Below, piece after piece: positions 43,505-52,585 of a DNA stretch of 64,000 nt. Below the pieces are notes generated by a model. The model was given only the letters and a program-made list of their open reading frames with translations. It did no database searches and had not been told where the DNA came from. The DNA comes from Stenotrophomonas sp. UBA2629 (GTDB lineage: Bacteria > Pseudomonadota > Gammaproteobacteria > Xanthomonadales > Xanthomonadaceae). The stretch spans positions 39,080 through 103,079 of the forward strand of contig DEOB01000012.1 in the NCBI GenBank assembly GCA_002359895.1. Direction: 5' to 3'. Both the position numbers and the translations under genes were made by a program. The number at the start of each line of letters is the position of its first letter. The stretch's first letter is position 1.

Positions 43505-44273
43505 ATTGGTCGCAGGCAACCACCAGCGGTACACCCCGCGTGGGGTGTTCGATCACCTGCACCGGCTGCCCATAGACACGCCCGATGATGTCGCGCGTAA
43601 GCACATCGCGCGGTGTGCCATCGGCAGCGATGCGGCCCTCGCACAGCATCACGATACGGTCTGCATAGGCTGAGGCCAGATTGAGGTCGTGCAGAACCAC
43701 CACCACGCAACGCCCCTGCCGGGCCAGCGCACGGGCACTGTGCAGTGTGCGCTCCTGGTGCCGCAGGTCGAGCGCGGCGGTGGGTTCGTCCAACAACAAT
43801 ACGGGCGTGTGCTGCGCCAATGCGCGCGCTAAAGAGGTGCGTGCCGATTCGCCGCCCGACAGGGTCTGCACATCGCGTGCGGCCAGCGCGGTGACATCCA
43901 CTTCCGCCAATGCCGCGTCGATGATGCCGGCATCGGCCACCGGATCAGGCGGATGCGGCAAGCGCCCCATCGCAACCACTTCGTGCACGCTGAAAGCAAA
44001 ATGCACCGCGTGATCCTGCGCCATCACCGCCCGCTGCCGCGCCAGCTCACGCACCGGCCAGTCGGCCAGCGCGCGGCCTTGCAGCAGTGCCTTGCCCTGC
44101 TCGGGAACCGCATCGCCAGCAAGCAAGGCCAGCAACGTTGATTTGCCCGCGCCATTAGGGCCAACCAACGCAGTGAGCGAGCCTGCCTGCAGGCACAGGT
44201 TGATACCGGCCAACACCTGCCGGTTACCGCGTTGTACGCCCGCATCGCGCAGCTCCAGCAGCGGCGTACTCAT
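43503..44273 (-). CDS. iron-chelate/haem ABC transporter ATPase (HmuV-like)
   Basis: A 256-residue ABC ATPase. Walker A is GPNGAGKS at 38-45, the signature is LSGGESART, Walker B is PVLLLDEPTAALDL and the switch is VLHDLN. The stretch GRALADWPVRELARQRAVMAQ, with EVVAMGRLPH, is typical of the haemin HmuV group rather than BtuD. The ATG at 44273 overlaps the permease stop (ATGA). The longer frame in the same phase upstream lies within the permease gene and is rejected. Confidence 0.85.
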   Translation of the reverse strand: MSTPLLELRDAGVQRGNRQVLAGINLCLQAGSLTALVGPNGAGKSTLLALLAGDAVPEQGKALLQGRALADWPVRELARQRAVMAQDHAVHFAFSVHEVVAMGRLPHPPDPVADAGIIDAALAEVDVTALAARDVQTLSGGESARTSLARALAQHTPVLLLDEPTAALDLRHQERTLHSARALARQGRCVVVVLHDLNLASAYADRIVMLCEGRIAADGTPRDVLTRDIIGRVYGQPVQVIEHPTRGVPLVVACDQ

Positions 44274-45313
44274 GTCTGGCTCCTGCCGCGCTTGCGCAAC
44301 ACCAGCCACAGGAAGAACGGTGCGCCCAACGCGGCCGAGAACAGCCCGAGAGGAATTTCCGACGGCGGGTCGAGCGTGCGTGCAGCGGTATCGGCCACCA
44401 CGATCAGCAATGCGCCAACCACGCCGGACAACGGCAACAGCCAACGATGACCGGGGCCCACCAGCATCCGCACCAGGTGCGGCACCACCAGCCCGACAAA
44501 ACTGACACTGCCGGCAAACGCCACCGCCGCCCCCACCAACAGCGCGCTGAACGCCACCAGCAACAGCCGCGTGCGCGGTACATCCAGCCCGATATGCCGC
44601 GCCTGGCGCTCGCCCAGCGCCAGCATGTCCAAGGCGGTGGCCAAGCGGCACAACGCCAACAGGCCGATCGCAAACACCGGCGCCACCGCCGCCACATCAC
44701 TCCAGCTGGCCTGCGCCAACGAACCCATCTGCCAGAACACCAGCGACTGCAGTTCACTCTCGCTGGCGATGTAGGTCAGAAAGCCCACCGCCGCCGAACA
44801 GCCGGCACCAATGGCGATACCCACCAGCAGCAACGTGGCGGTGCCATCGCCGCGTCCCGGCCGCGCCAGCAGATAGATCAACGTGGTGGCGCACGCGCCG
44901 CCGGCGAATGCGGCCAACGGTATCAGCCATGTCCCCATCGCACCGGCACCCAGCACGATCGCAGCCACCGCACCCAGCGCCGCACCTTGACTGACACCGA
45001 CGATGCCGGGATCGGCCAACGGATTGCCAAACAGGCCCTGCAGCGCCACACCGGCCATGGCCAACGACGCGCCGACCAGCGCACCCAGCAATGCGCGCGG
45101 AATGCGCAACTGCCACACCACGCCCATGTCACGCGCACTCACCGACTGTGGGTCGGCCAGTCCAAACTGTGCGGCGATGGCCCGCAGCACATCGGCTGGC
45201 GGAACCTTCAACGGGCCGGTGCCGAATGACAACAGCACCGCGCCCAGCAACACCGCCAGCAATACCCACAACAGCAGCGCGCCATTGGGCCGCCGTACCT
45301 GCCCGCTCATCAT
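44270..45313 (-). CDS. FecCD-family ABC permease (HmuU-like)
   Basis: A 347-residue permease with about ten membrane helices. The N-terminal RIPRALLGALVGASLAMAGVALQGLFGNPLADPGIVGVSQGAALGAV is the FecCD/BtuC hallmark (residues about 68-115); near the end are SFVGLVVPHLVRMLVGPGHRWLLPLS and LDPPSEIPLGLFSAALGAPFFLWLV. ATGA overlaps join it to the binding-protein gene before and the ATPase gene after, so the three are one transporter. Confidence 0.93.
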   Translation of the reverse strand: MMSGQVRRPNGALLLWVLLAVLLGAVLLSFGTGPLKVPPADVLRAIAAQFGLADPQSVSARDMGVVWQLRIPRALLGALVGASLAMAGVALQGLFGNPLADPGIVGVSQGAALGAVAAIVLGAGAMGTWLIPLAAFAGGACATTLIYLLARPGRGDGTATLLLVGIAIGAGCSAAVGFLTYIASESELQSLVFWQMGSLAQASWSDVAAVAPVFAIGLLALCRLATALDMLALGERQARHIGLDVPRTRLLLVAFSALLVGAAVAFAGSVSFVGLVVPHLVRMLVGPGHRWLLPLSGVVGALLIVVADTAARTLDPPSEIPLGLFSAALGAPFFLWLVLRKRGRSQT

Positions 45314-46353
45314 CCGCGCGACAGTTCAGCCAAGGCCTGTGCCAACGCCAATGCGCCGGCACCGGAACCCACGCTGGTGGACTTCAGCTCTACGTCGGGC
45401 ATCACCCACACGCGATTGGCGGCACCGGCCGGCGTGTGCTTGAGAGTTGGATAGGCTTTCCACAACCCGGCTTCACCGCCGAACAGACGCAGATCGTTTT
45501 CAGTCAACACGATCACCTCCGGCGCTGCGGCCACCACGCCCTCGTTGCTGAGCTGGGAGTAATTGGCGACACCGGCTTCCTCACCAATGTTGATGCCACC
45601 GGCAAGGGTGATCAGCTGATTGGCGGCACTGTCGGCACCGGCCACGGTGGGCAGGCCACCGGCACCACTGGCCGACAGCGCGATCACGCGCGGGCGATGT
45701 GCATTGGCTTCCGCCAGTGCGGCCGCCTGGTCCAACTGGGCCTGCACCTGCGTGGCCAGCGTTTCACCCTGCTCCGGCAGGCCGAGCGCCGCGGCGACTT
45801 TGCGCACTTTGTCCGGCGGCGGCTGCAGATCATCAATCACCACGGCGGCATGCCCGGTCGCGCGCAGGCGCTCGGCCAATACCGCGTGGCGGCGCAGGCT
45901 GTTGCCAAGAAACACGCTGCCACCAAGGCTCAACACGCCTTCCACACCGGTGGTCCGGTTGAACAGGAAGTGCTTCTCGGCCGCCTTGCCGGCCGCCGTC
46001 GCCGAGCGTTCCGGCGCGGCATAGATGTTCTGCCCAAGGCCCAGCGCCTCGATCACCGCAATCACATCATCGCCACCGGCGACGATGCGGCCGATGTCGG
46101 TGACGTCGACCTCAACACCGTCATCCGAACGCACCTTGGCCGGCAACCGCGGCGCGGCAGCGGCAATGCGAGGCACGTCCTGCCCGGCCACCCGCTTCCA
46201 GCCCTGCGGCAATGTCGCCGCGCCATTGTCGGCAGCGGCGCCGGCCTGCGGCGTTGGTGCTGCGTCGGCCGGTGCCGGTGCGTTGTCACAGCCCACAATC
46301 AGCGCCGCAAGCAGCAGCCCAAGGCCGGTGGGCAATGCGATGGTGTTTTTCAT
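45310..46353 (-). CDS. periplasmic binding lipoprotein for iron chelate or haem (HmuT-like)
   Basis: A 347-residue class III substrate-binding protein with a lipobox (LAALIVGC, Cys22). An Ala/Pro-rich linker is followed by a two-lobe domain: VTDIGRIVAGGDDVIAVIEALGLGQNIYA, GVEGVLSLGGSVFLGNS and ALSASGAGGLPTVAGADSAANQLITLAGG. The pattern is HmuT-like (haemin-binding group of the BtuF/FepB superfamily). It is first of the three transporter genes. Substrate is uncertain: haem by family, ferric catecholate by the receptor encoded upstream. Confidence 0.83.
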   Translation of the reverse strand: MKNTIALPTGLGLLLAALIVGCDNAPAPADAAPTPQAGAAADNGAATLPQGWKRVAGQDVPRIAAAAPRLPAKVRSDDGVEVDVTDIGRIVAGGDDVIAVIEALGLGQNIYAAPERSATAAGKAAEKHFLFNRTTGVEGVLSLGGSVFLGNSLRRHAVLAERLRATGHAAVVIDDLQPPPDKVRKVAAALGLPEQGETLATQVQAQLDQAAALAEANAHRPRVIALSASGAGGLPTVAGADSAANQLITLAGGINIGEEAGVANYSQLSNEGVVAAAPEVIVLTENDLRLFGGEAGLWKAYPTLKHTPAGAANRVWVMPDVELKSTSVGSGAGALALAQALAELSRG

Positions 46354-46496
46354 CTTCTTCTCCTCGATGGATCATTTGCTGCACGATCACGCTGCGTGCC
46401 AACCGGGCCTTCATGGCAATGCGGGAGATGCCGTTGCTGGCATCTCCCGCATGCAAACTGCGTCAGCTATCTCCGATGTGCCGCGTTGCGCTGCGA

Positions 46497-47897
46497 TCAG
46501 CGCTGCTGCGGCACATAGCGGGTGATGCGGTCACCCTTGGCGTCGTCTTCACCGCGCGACTTGTTGATGGCAAACATCACCGTGTCCGGGCCCTTGCTGA
46601 CGTGATTGGGGTAGGTGCCACCGTCGAGATTGGCAACAATGCTGCCTGCCTCATCCACCACCGTCACCGTGCCTGCCGCGCGGTTGCTCACATAGGCAAG
46701 GCGCGTGCTGGGGCTGTAAGACACATTCAACGAACCGGCACCGACATACACGTCGTGCTCCACCTTGCCAGTGGCCGGGTCGACGATGAGCAGGTTGTCG
46801 CTGCCCTGCGACACCACCAGCAGACGCTTGGCCACCGGGTTCCATGCCACACCAATCGCATCACGCGCGCCCGGCAATGCGATCACTTTTTCCACCTTGC
46901 CGCCGGCGCCGTCGATGATGGCCGCTTCTGCAGCAGCCAGGCTTACGGTGTAGACCTTGCCGGTGGCCGGATCGATGTCCAGGCTGCCCGGGGTGAAGGT
47001 TTCGCCACGCTGATTGGAGGCAATGGTGATGTTGTCCAGCTGCTGCAGCGTGCGCGTATCGAACACGCTGATGAAGTCGGCACCGGTGGCGGAGACATAA
47101 GCACGGTTGCGCTGTGCATCGACCACCACGTCTCGGGCATGCGACACCGCGCCTACCGGGAACTGCTTGACCAGGCTCAGGTCCGATTGGCGATACACGG
47201 CAACGGTGTCCTGGCGGGTATTGGTCACCCACACATTGCCGTTGGCGTCATCCACACCCACGCCGTACACGGCAAACAGATTGCCGTCATTGCCCGGCGC
47301 TGCCTGCGGCGACGCGCGGGCGACGATCTGCAGCGTTTCCGGATCAACCTTGAGCAGCTCGGACTGCTTCACCGGCGGGCGACCGACCGCGCTGGTCACG
47401 AACGCCGCCTTGCTGGCCGGGCTGTAGGCCACCTGGTACAACCCCTGCACCAACCGGTTACTGGCCGCCTGGATGCGCTGCTGGCCGGACAACGGCACCT
47501 CGCGCGACACCTTCAATGCGAACACCGCCGCCGCATCTGGCGCCGCTGCGCGCACCACGATGGGTTGCGGACCGGCCACGGCATCGGCAGGAATCGCCAG
47601 CGTGCCGCTGAACTTGCCCTCGCCATCGGCGACATAAGGCTGTGCGTTGAGCACGGTCTCGCCACGCAGCAGGGTCACCTTCTGGCCCGGCGTGAAGCCA
47701 TTGCCTTCAATACCGGTTTCGCTGCCCGGCAACACCACCGGCGCGGTGGCGCGGACACTGCCCTTGAAGGCGGTGTCTGGCTGCGCAAAGACCTGCGCAC
47801 CGGCAACACCCGTAGCCAACAGCAGGGCCATGCCAAGCAGATGGGGACGCATTACGCGTGCAGGGGTGAAAGCAGTGTGGGAACGAACGCTTGCCAT
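46497..47897 (-). CDS. exported YVTN beta-propeller protein (YncE-like)
   Basis: A 466-residue exported protein: signal peptide near residues 17-35, a small beta-sandwich-like region (SETGIEGNGFTPGQKVTLLRG, residues about 55-130), then a seven-blade-type propeller of repeated YVS/DVxV units (NVWVTNTRQDTVAVY, NRAYVSATGADFISVFDT, RLAYVSNRAAGTVTVVDEAG). YncE-like proteins are iron-regulated in E. coli and bind DNA in vitro, with unclear function. ATG at 47897 has GAGG nine bases upstream. It sits between the esterase and the transporter genes of the iron operon. Confidence 0.82.
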   Translation of the reverse strand: MASVRSHTAFTPARVMRPHLLGMALLLATGVAGAQVFAQPDTAFKGSVRATAPVVLPGSETGIEGNGFTPGQKVTLLRGETVLNAQPYVADGEGKFSGTLAIPADAVAGPQPIVVRAAAPDAAAVFALKVSREVPLSGQQRIQAASNRLVQGLYQVAYSPASKAAFVTSAVGRPPVKQSELLKVDPETLQIVARASPQAAPGNDGNLFAVYGVGVDDANGNVWVTNTRQDTVAVYRQSDLSLVKQFPVGAVSHARDVVVDAQRNRAYVSATGADFISVFDTRTLQQLDNITIASNQRGETFTPGSLDIDPATGKVYTVSLAAAEAAIIDGAGGKVEKVIALPGARDAIGVAWNPVAKRLLVVSQGSDNLLIVDPATGKVEHDVYVGAGSLNVSYSPSTRLAYVSNRAAGTVTVVDEAGSIVANLDGGTYPNHVSKGPDTVMFAINKSRGEDDAKGDRITRYVPQQR

Positions 47898-48014
47898 CAG
47901 GCATTACCTCTTGAAGAGCTGCGCGACATCGCGCATATCGGGGGGCTGCCTGGGCGGTCACACTGCCTGGGTAATGGAGGTGCTGGGTGTTGAGCCCAAC
48001 GTTGAACAATCACA

Positions 48015-48998
48015 TCAGGGGCGTGGCTGTGCGCTGCGATCAGCCACGCCGGTGATTTCATGCAGTGCACGCATCAGCGAAGCACGGAACATCGGGCCGT
48101 GGCCAAGCCCCTCAAACTGGTGGTATTGGACCTGCAGACCCGGCACCTGACGCAGGCGCTCGGCGAGCTTCGCGCTGGCATCGGAGGGCGCGCCGGAAAC
48201 GCGCTTCAGATGCGCAAGCACGCGCGGATTGCTCATGTCGCGGTTGCGGGTGTCGCGGTCACGCTCACCGCCACCGAGCATCATCAACACGCGCGCACGG
48301 TGGCCGGCGTTGTTGCCGATGAACTGCTGCTCCGGCTGGCCCAGCATCACGCCCTGCTGCCACCACAGTGATGGGCTGGCCGGCACATAGGTCTGGAACG
48401 CGCCGCTGCGCGTGTACAGGGCATGCAGCACGAACAGGCCACCCAGCGAGTGGCCCCACAGCGCCTGCCGGTCGGCATCCACCGCAACGTGCTGCATCAA
48501 CTGCGGGCGGATGCGCCGCTCCAGCACTTCAAGAAAGGCATCAGCACCACCGCCGACCGCCACGCCGCCGTCTTCAGGCTGATCGGGCGTGGGCGTGTAG
48601 TCACGGGTGCGGGCGGGCGAGTCAATGCGCTGCTGGTTGTCGTAGCCCACGAACACCAGCACCGTGGGCTGCTTGTCAGCCAGTTCTTCCAGCAACGGCG
48701 CGTCGAACTCCATCAGCGCCCCGTTGCCGTCCAGCATCCACAACGCCGGGAATCCCGCAGCCGGCACCTTGCCGGCCGGGATGCCCACATTGACCCGCCA
48801 CGTGCGCTGGCCGTCATCACTGCGCACCACAAACCGCTCGAAACGGTAGTGCTCAGAGCCGGTATCGGCCACGGTCTGGCCCATCAACTGTGCCGGGTTG
48901 CGTTGCTGGGCCGCCGCCGTCGGCGCGAGAACGCCGAGCAACAGCAGCGATGCCGCGGCAAACAGAGAATGAAGGCGGAAGCGTCTGGCGTATGTCAT
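48015..48998 (-). CDS. exported alpha/beta hydrolase, IroE-like siderophore esterase
   Basis: A 327-residue exported hydrolase with a signal peptide ending near PTAAAQQ. The nucleophile serine lies in WGHSLGGLFVLHAL, preceded by a strand-rich domain with WMLDGNGALMEFD; the late FEGLGHGPMF holds a likely catalytic histidine. This is the layout of IroE and related enzymes that cleave ferric enterobactin or salmochelin in the periplasm. It is encoded 13 bases after the FepA-like receptor gene, which supports the siderophore role. ATG at 48998 is chosen for the signal peptide. Confidence 0.82.
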   Translation of the reverse strand: MTYARRFRLHSLFAAASLLLLGVLAPTAAAQQRNPAQLMGQTVADTGSEHYRFERFVVRSDDGQRTWRVNVGIPAGKVPAAGFPALWMLDGNGALMEFDAPLLEELADKQPTVLVFVGYDNQQRIDSPARTRDYTPTPDQPEDGGVAVGGGADAFLEVLERRIRPQLMQHVAVDADRQALWGHSLGGLFVLHALYTRSGAFQTYVPASPSLWWQQGVMLGQPEQQFIGNNAGHRARVLMMLGGGERDRDTRNRDMSNPRVLAHLKRVSGAPSDASAKLAERLRQVPGLQVQYHQFEGLGHGPMFRASLMRALHEITGVADRSAQPRP

Positions 48999-49011
48999 CG
49001 CGGTGCCTGGG

Positions 49012-51252
49012 TCAGAAACCAACGGTCAGGTTCACCCAGTAGCTGCGACCGGGCTCGTTGTAGGTATCGGCGCCGGCACCGGTAGCGCCGGTGCTGGTGG
49101 TGCCTTCGCGGAACAGACGCTTGTCGAACAGATTGTTGACGCCGCCACCCACGCGCACCTTCGGAGTGATCCGGTACTGACCGGCAAGACTCCACAGGTC
49201 ATAGGACGCACGCGTATCGGGCGGCAGCACCGCACCGGTGGTGCTGGCCCGCGTGGCCGATTCCTGCTTGCCGTAGAACGTGCCGGTCAGCATGAACGAC
49301 AACTGCGTGTTGACCTGCCAATCCAGGAACGTGTTGACGGTGTATTCGGGAATGATCGACAGCGGCTGATCAGTCGTCTTGTCGACGTTCTCGATCATCC
49401 AGGTGACATTGGTGTTCCACGACAGCACGTCGCCACCGCCCACCAGCGGCACCTTCACGTTGCCCTCGACACCACGGATGATGGCCTCCGGCGCGTTGGT
49501 CCACTGGAACACCTGGCCCTTGGTGTCATTGGTGACGCCAATGCGCTCCTGGCCGGCGACGATCTTGTCCTTGTAGTCGTTGTGGAAATACGTCACCGAT
49601 GCGTGCCAGCCGTTGTCCGGCGCCCACTCGATACCGATTTCCTTGTTGATGCTGGTTTCCGGATCAAGATCGGCATTGCCCATCACATAACAGCCCGAGC
49701 CCATGTTCGGGCTCAGCACCGGGCAGCCGTTGCCGCGCGTGTAGTACAGGTAATCCGGGTTGGCCTGATACAGATTGGGCGCCTTGAACGCACGCGCGAT
49801 GCCACCCTTGATCGCCCAATCCTGTGCCAGCTTGAACTGCACGTTGAGGCTGGGGCTGACGTTGTTGCCGAACTGCGAGTGGTGATCGAAACGTACACCC
49901 GGCGTCACTGTCCAGCGGTCGCCGATGTACAGGTTGTCTTCGATGAACACCGCGGCGAACTGCTGGTCGGCCTTGCCGGTACGGGTGCCGGTGTAGCCGG
50001 GAATGCCGCCACCACTGCCCGAGCTCTGCGTGACCGAGTACGGGTCATCCAGCTTCATGTCGCGGTACTCGAACCCCAGCGTGGCGACCTGTTCGATGCC
50101 GCCCCAGTTCAACGGCACGTTGATCTCGCCGTCCACACGCGAGGAAGTCAGCTCGGACGTGGAGAAAGTGGCGCCCTCATTGATCGACCCTTCCGGCCCA
50201 CCGGCCAAGCCTTCATTGAGGCGGGTGTTGTCGGTGTCCTCGTAAGCGGCGCTGATGCGCGAGGTGCCCCACTCGTAACTACCGCGGTGGGTGAGGCCAA
50301 ACGAACGACGCAGCATGATGTTGGTCTCTGCGCCATACAGGTCGTTCAAGCGCTGGAAACCGTCACCACTGACACCGCGCTCGCCGGAATAGATGTTGCC
50401 TTGGCGGCTGACGCTGGCATCCAGTTCCAGCACGTGGTTGTCGTTGATGTCATAACGCAGCAGGCCGCTGATGTCGCGGTTGCGCACACCTTCGCGACCG
50501 GCTGGCGGGGTCACGCCGGTGGCGAAATCCTGGTTGAGTTCCAGCGCGTCCGGTTCGGTTTTGTTGACGTTGCCGAACAGGCGGAAGGACAGGTGCTCGC
50601 TCAACGGGCCGGACAACTGGAAACCAACGCGCTCGCTGTCGCCTTCGGTGCTGTGCTCGGCCTGGTTGCCGTACAGCGTGAGCGAACCGGTGACATCACC
50701 GGTCGGCTTCTTGGTGATGATGTTGACCACGCCACCCGACGCACCCGAGCCGTAGCGCGCGGCAGCCGGGCCACGCAGCACCTCAATGCGCTCCACCGCC
50801 TCAGCCGGCACCCAGTTGCTGTCGCCGCGACTGTTGCGTTCACCACTGCGGCCCATGCGCACCGAATCGCGCGAGCTCACCGGGCGGCCGTCGATCAGGA
50901 TCAACGTGTTCTCCGGGCCCATGCCGCGGATGTCGATCTGGCGGAAATTGCCGTACGAGCCCGAAGCAGTGTTACCGGTGAGATTGATGCCCGGCATGCG
51001 ACGGATGACGTCGGACAGATCGTTGGCCGGCGGCATGCGCTCCAGATCCACCGCCGTGATCACCGACGTGCCCAGTGCCTGGCGCGCGATCTGCTCGGCG
51101 GTGACGTGCACCGTATCGATATCAGTGGCATCGGGCGCTGCATCGGCAGCGGCCGGGCCGGCAATCAAAGCGGACAACGCCAAAGCCACGGCAAGCGGAC
51201 GGCGGGACAATGGAGCACGCGCGGACAACCGCGACGAAGAACGACGGGACAT
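49012..51252 (-). CDS. TonB-dependent ferric catecholate receptor (FepA/PirA-like)
   Basis: A 746-residue outer-membrane receptor. A signal peptide ends near GPAAADA, the TonB box is IDTVHVTA, and the plug has VIRRMPGINLTGNTASG and the FepA-type IDIRGMGPENTLILIDGRPV. The barrel contains RGNGCPVLSP and GCYVMGNADLDPETSINKEIG, closely following FepA, and ends in YWVNLTVGF. It is therefore likely to import enterobactin-type siderophores. ATG at 51252 has GAGAGG eight bases upstream. A Fur-box-like palindrome lies about 125 bases further upstream. First gene of the minus-strand iron operon. Confidence 0.93.
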   Translation of the reverse strand: MSRRSSSRLSARAPLSRRPLAVALALSALIAGPAAADAAPDATDIDTVHVTAEQIARQALGTSVITAVDLERMPPANDLSDVIRRMPGINLTGNTASGSYGNFRQIDIRGMGPENTLILIDGRPVSSRDSVRMGRSGERNSRGDSNWVPAEAVERIEVLRGPAAARYGSGASGGVVNIITKKPTGDVTGSLTLYGNQAEHSTEGDSERVGFQLSGPLSEHLSFRLFGNVNKTEPDALELNQDFATGVTPPAGREGVRNRDISGLLRYDINDNHVLELDASVSRQGNIYSGERGVSGDGFQRLNDLYGAETNIMLRRSFGLTHRGSYEWGTSRISAAYEDTDNTRLNEGLAGGPEGSINEGATFSTSELTSSRVDGEINVPLNWGGIEQVATLGFEYRDMKLDDPYSVTQSSGSGGGIPGYTGTRTGKADQQFAAVFIEDNLYIGDRWTVTPGVRFDHHSQFGNNVSPSLNVQFKLAQDWAIKGGIARAFKAPNLYQANPDYLYYTRGNGCPVLSPNMGSGCYVMGNADLDPETSINKEIGIEWAPDNGWHASVTYFHNDYKDKIVAGQERIGVTNDTKGQVFQWTNAPEAIIRGVEGNVKVPLVGGGDVLSWNTNVTWMIENVDKTTDQPLSIIPEYTVNTFLDWQVNTQLSFMLTGTFYGKQESATRASTTGAVLPPDTRASYDLWSLAGQYRITPKVRVGGGVNNLFDKRLFREGTTSTGATGAGADTYNEPGRSYWVNLTVGF

Positions 51253-51377
51253 GGGGGAAAGCCTCTCGACAGTGGGGATGCGCACCTCTGGCGAACGGCT
51301 TGAGGCACGACAGATATCGATTGCAGCTGCTGGAAAAGACACCAAGCCGCTGCGGAATGGCTGCCACTTTACATCAA

Positions 51378-51396
51378 ATGATAATGGTTATCACTA
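51378..51396. promoter_or_regulatory. Fur box upstream of the FepA-like gene
   Basis: ATGATAATGGTTATCACTA, with the perfect palindrome TGATAA-TGG-TTATCA (51379-51393), close to the GATAATGATAATCATTATC consensus. The region is A+T-rich and should hold the operon promoter. The remainder of the 313-base gap shows no gene. Confidence 0.88.
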
Positions 51397-51565
51397 ACTT
51401 TAAGGCATATCTTAAGTGCGCCCCGCTGTCCCGCCGAAGCACTGCATTCCGCAGATGCGCCACGCTAACTGCGTCCATCTCGTTGACGATGGGTACTCAT
51501 CGGGCTTTACAGCAACGTCAACACAGACTGCTACGCGCGCATTACGTGATGGGCCATCGCCGTCG

Positions 51566-52213
51566 TCAAACGTGCTCCAGCAACTGATGCATTTCATCAA
51601 TCACCGCCACTGCATCGGCCGCATCCAGATCCAGGTCACGCGTATAGCCGTAGCGCACCAGCACGATGGGCATGCCGGCGCTGTTGGCGGCATGTAGATC
51701 GGTTGCCGAGTCGCCCACCATCACGCACTCCTGCACCGATTTCCCCAACAATGCGGCCACGTGCTGCACCGGCTCGGGCGCGGGCTTGCGGTGCGGCAGC
51801 GAATCGCCGCCGATGATGTGCGCAAAAAACGAAGCAATGTGCAGGTGTTCCAACAACGGCGGCACCAAGGCCGCAGGTTTGTTGGTGCAGATGGCCATCG
51901 GCAGACCGCGCGTCTGCAGCGCCTGCAGGGTTTCGACCACGCCGTCATACAACTGCGGGCTGCGCAGCAGGCAATCGTTGTAGTGGCGCATGAACGTGGG
52001 CATCACTTCGTCCAGCGTACGGCTGATGCCGGCATCCTGCAGCGCGGTGGTCACCAGCTTGCGGACGCCCTCGCCAATCCAGCTGCGCACCGTGGCTTCG
52101 CTCACCCGCGGCAGCGATAGATCCTCAAGCGTGCGGTTCACGGCCTCGGCGATATCGCCGGCACTGTCCACCAGGGTGCCATCCAGATCAAAAACCACTG
52201 CCGACGTTGCCAC
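51566..52213 (-). CDS. gph: phosphoglycolate phosphatase (HAD superfamily)
   Basis: A 215-residue HAD phosphatase that removes phosphate from 2-phosphoglycolate, for instance after DNA repair. The nucleophile motif FDLDGTLVDS has Asp9 and Asp11, motif II is AICTNKP, and motif IV is VMVGDSATDLHAANSAG. The GTG at 52213 has GGAG nine bases upstream; another in-frame GTG two codons earlier is too close to it. The open frame continues into the repeat region upstream, where it is not coding. It could also be read as a close HAD relative such as an N-acetylmuramate phosphate phosphatase (MupP). Confidence 0.88.
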   Translation of the reverse strand: MATSAVVFDLDGTLVDSAGDIAEAVNRTLEDLSLPRVSEATVRSWIGEGVRKLVTTALQDAGISRTLDEVMPTFMRHYNDCLLRSPQLYDGVVETLQALQTRGLPMAICTNKPAALVPPLLEHLHIASFFAHIIGGDSLPHRKPAPEPVQHVAALLGKSVQECVMVGDSATDLHAANSAGMPIVLVRYGYTRDLDLDAADAVAVIDEMHQLLEHV

Positions 52214-52323
52214 AAGCACGTACTCCACTGACTGAAGCTTTCGATTGTAGCGGGGGCATGCGGCATGGCCACTGTTCGCGGGTTGCGGCTTCTTTAATTG
52301 CCGCTCCTTCCCCCTCTCCCCAA

Positions 52324-52497
52324 CCCCTCTCCCGCCAGGGGAGAGGGGCTTTGAAGCTGCAGCCACAAACATCGCTTCAACTTGCATTGACCTGAGCCAC
52401 TCTCCCACCAGGAGAGAGGGGGCTTTGAAGCTGCAGCCACAAACATCGCCTCAACTTGCATTGACCTGAGCCCCTCTCCCGCCAGGGGAGAGTGGGG
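52324..52497. repeat. three imperfect 73-74-bp repeats with palindromic core
   Basis: Cores CCCCTCTCCCGCCAGGGGAGAGGGG at 52324, a varied copy at 52397 and another at 52471, separated by a shared spacer containing TTTGAAGCTGCAGCCACAAA and CAACTTGCATTGACCTGAG. They fill most of the 372-base gap between gph and dinB, in which no gene is seen. Confidence 0.88.
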
Positions 52498-52585
52498 TTG
52501 CCTGAAGCCCTGCAGCGCCTGTTTCAACACGCACAGGAGAATTCGTTTTCTCAACAAGCCAAACGACGCAGACAAAAGAACCCAG

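Noticed and set aside
43503..46353. BtuCDF vitamin B12 ABC transporter
   Set aside because: Although next to btuB, the genes are on the other strand, join the iron operon, and the ATPase and binding protein have HmuV/HmuT-type sequences.
49003..51303. Very long plus-strand open frame opposite the FepA-like gene
   Set aside because: Composition is His/Gln/Arg/Ala-rich without motifs; it is the antisense shadow of a high-G+C gene with a clear family match.
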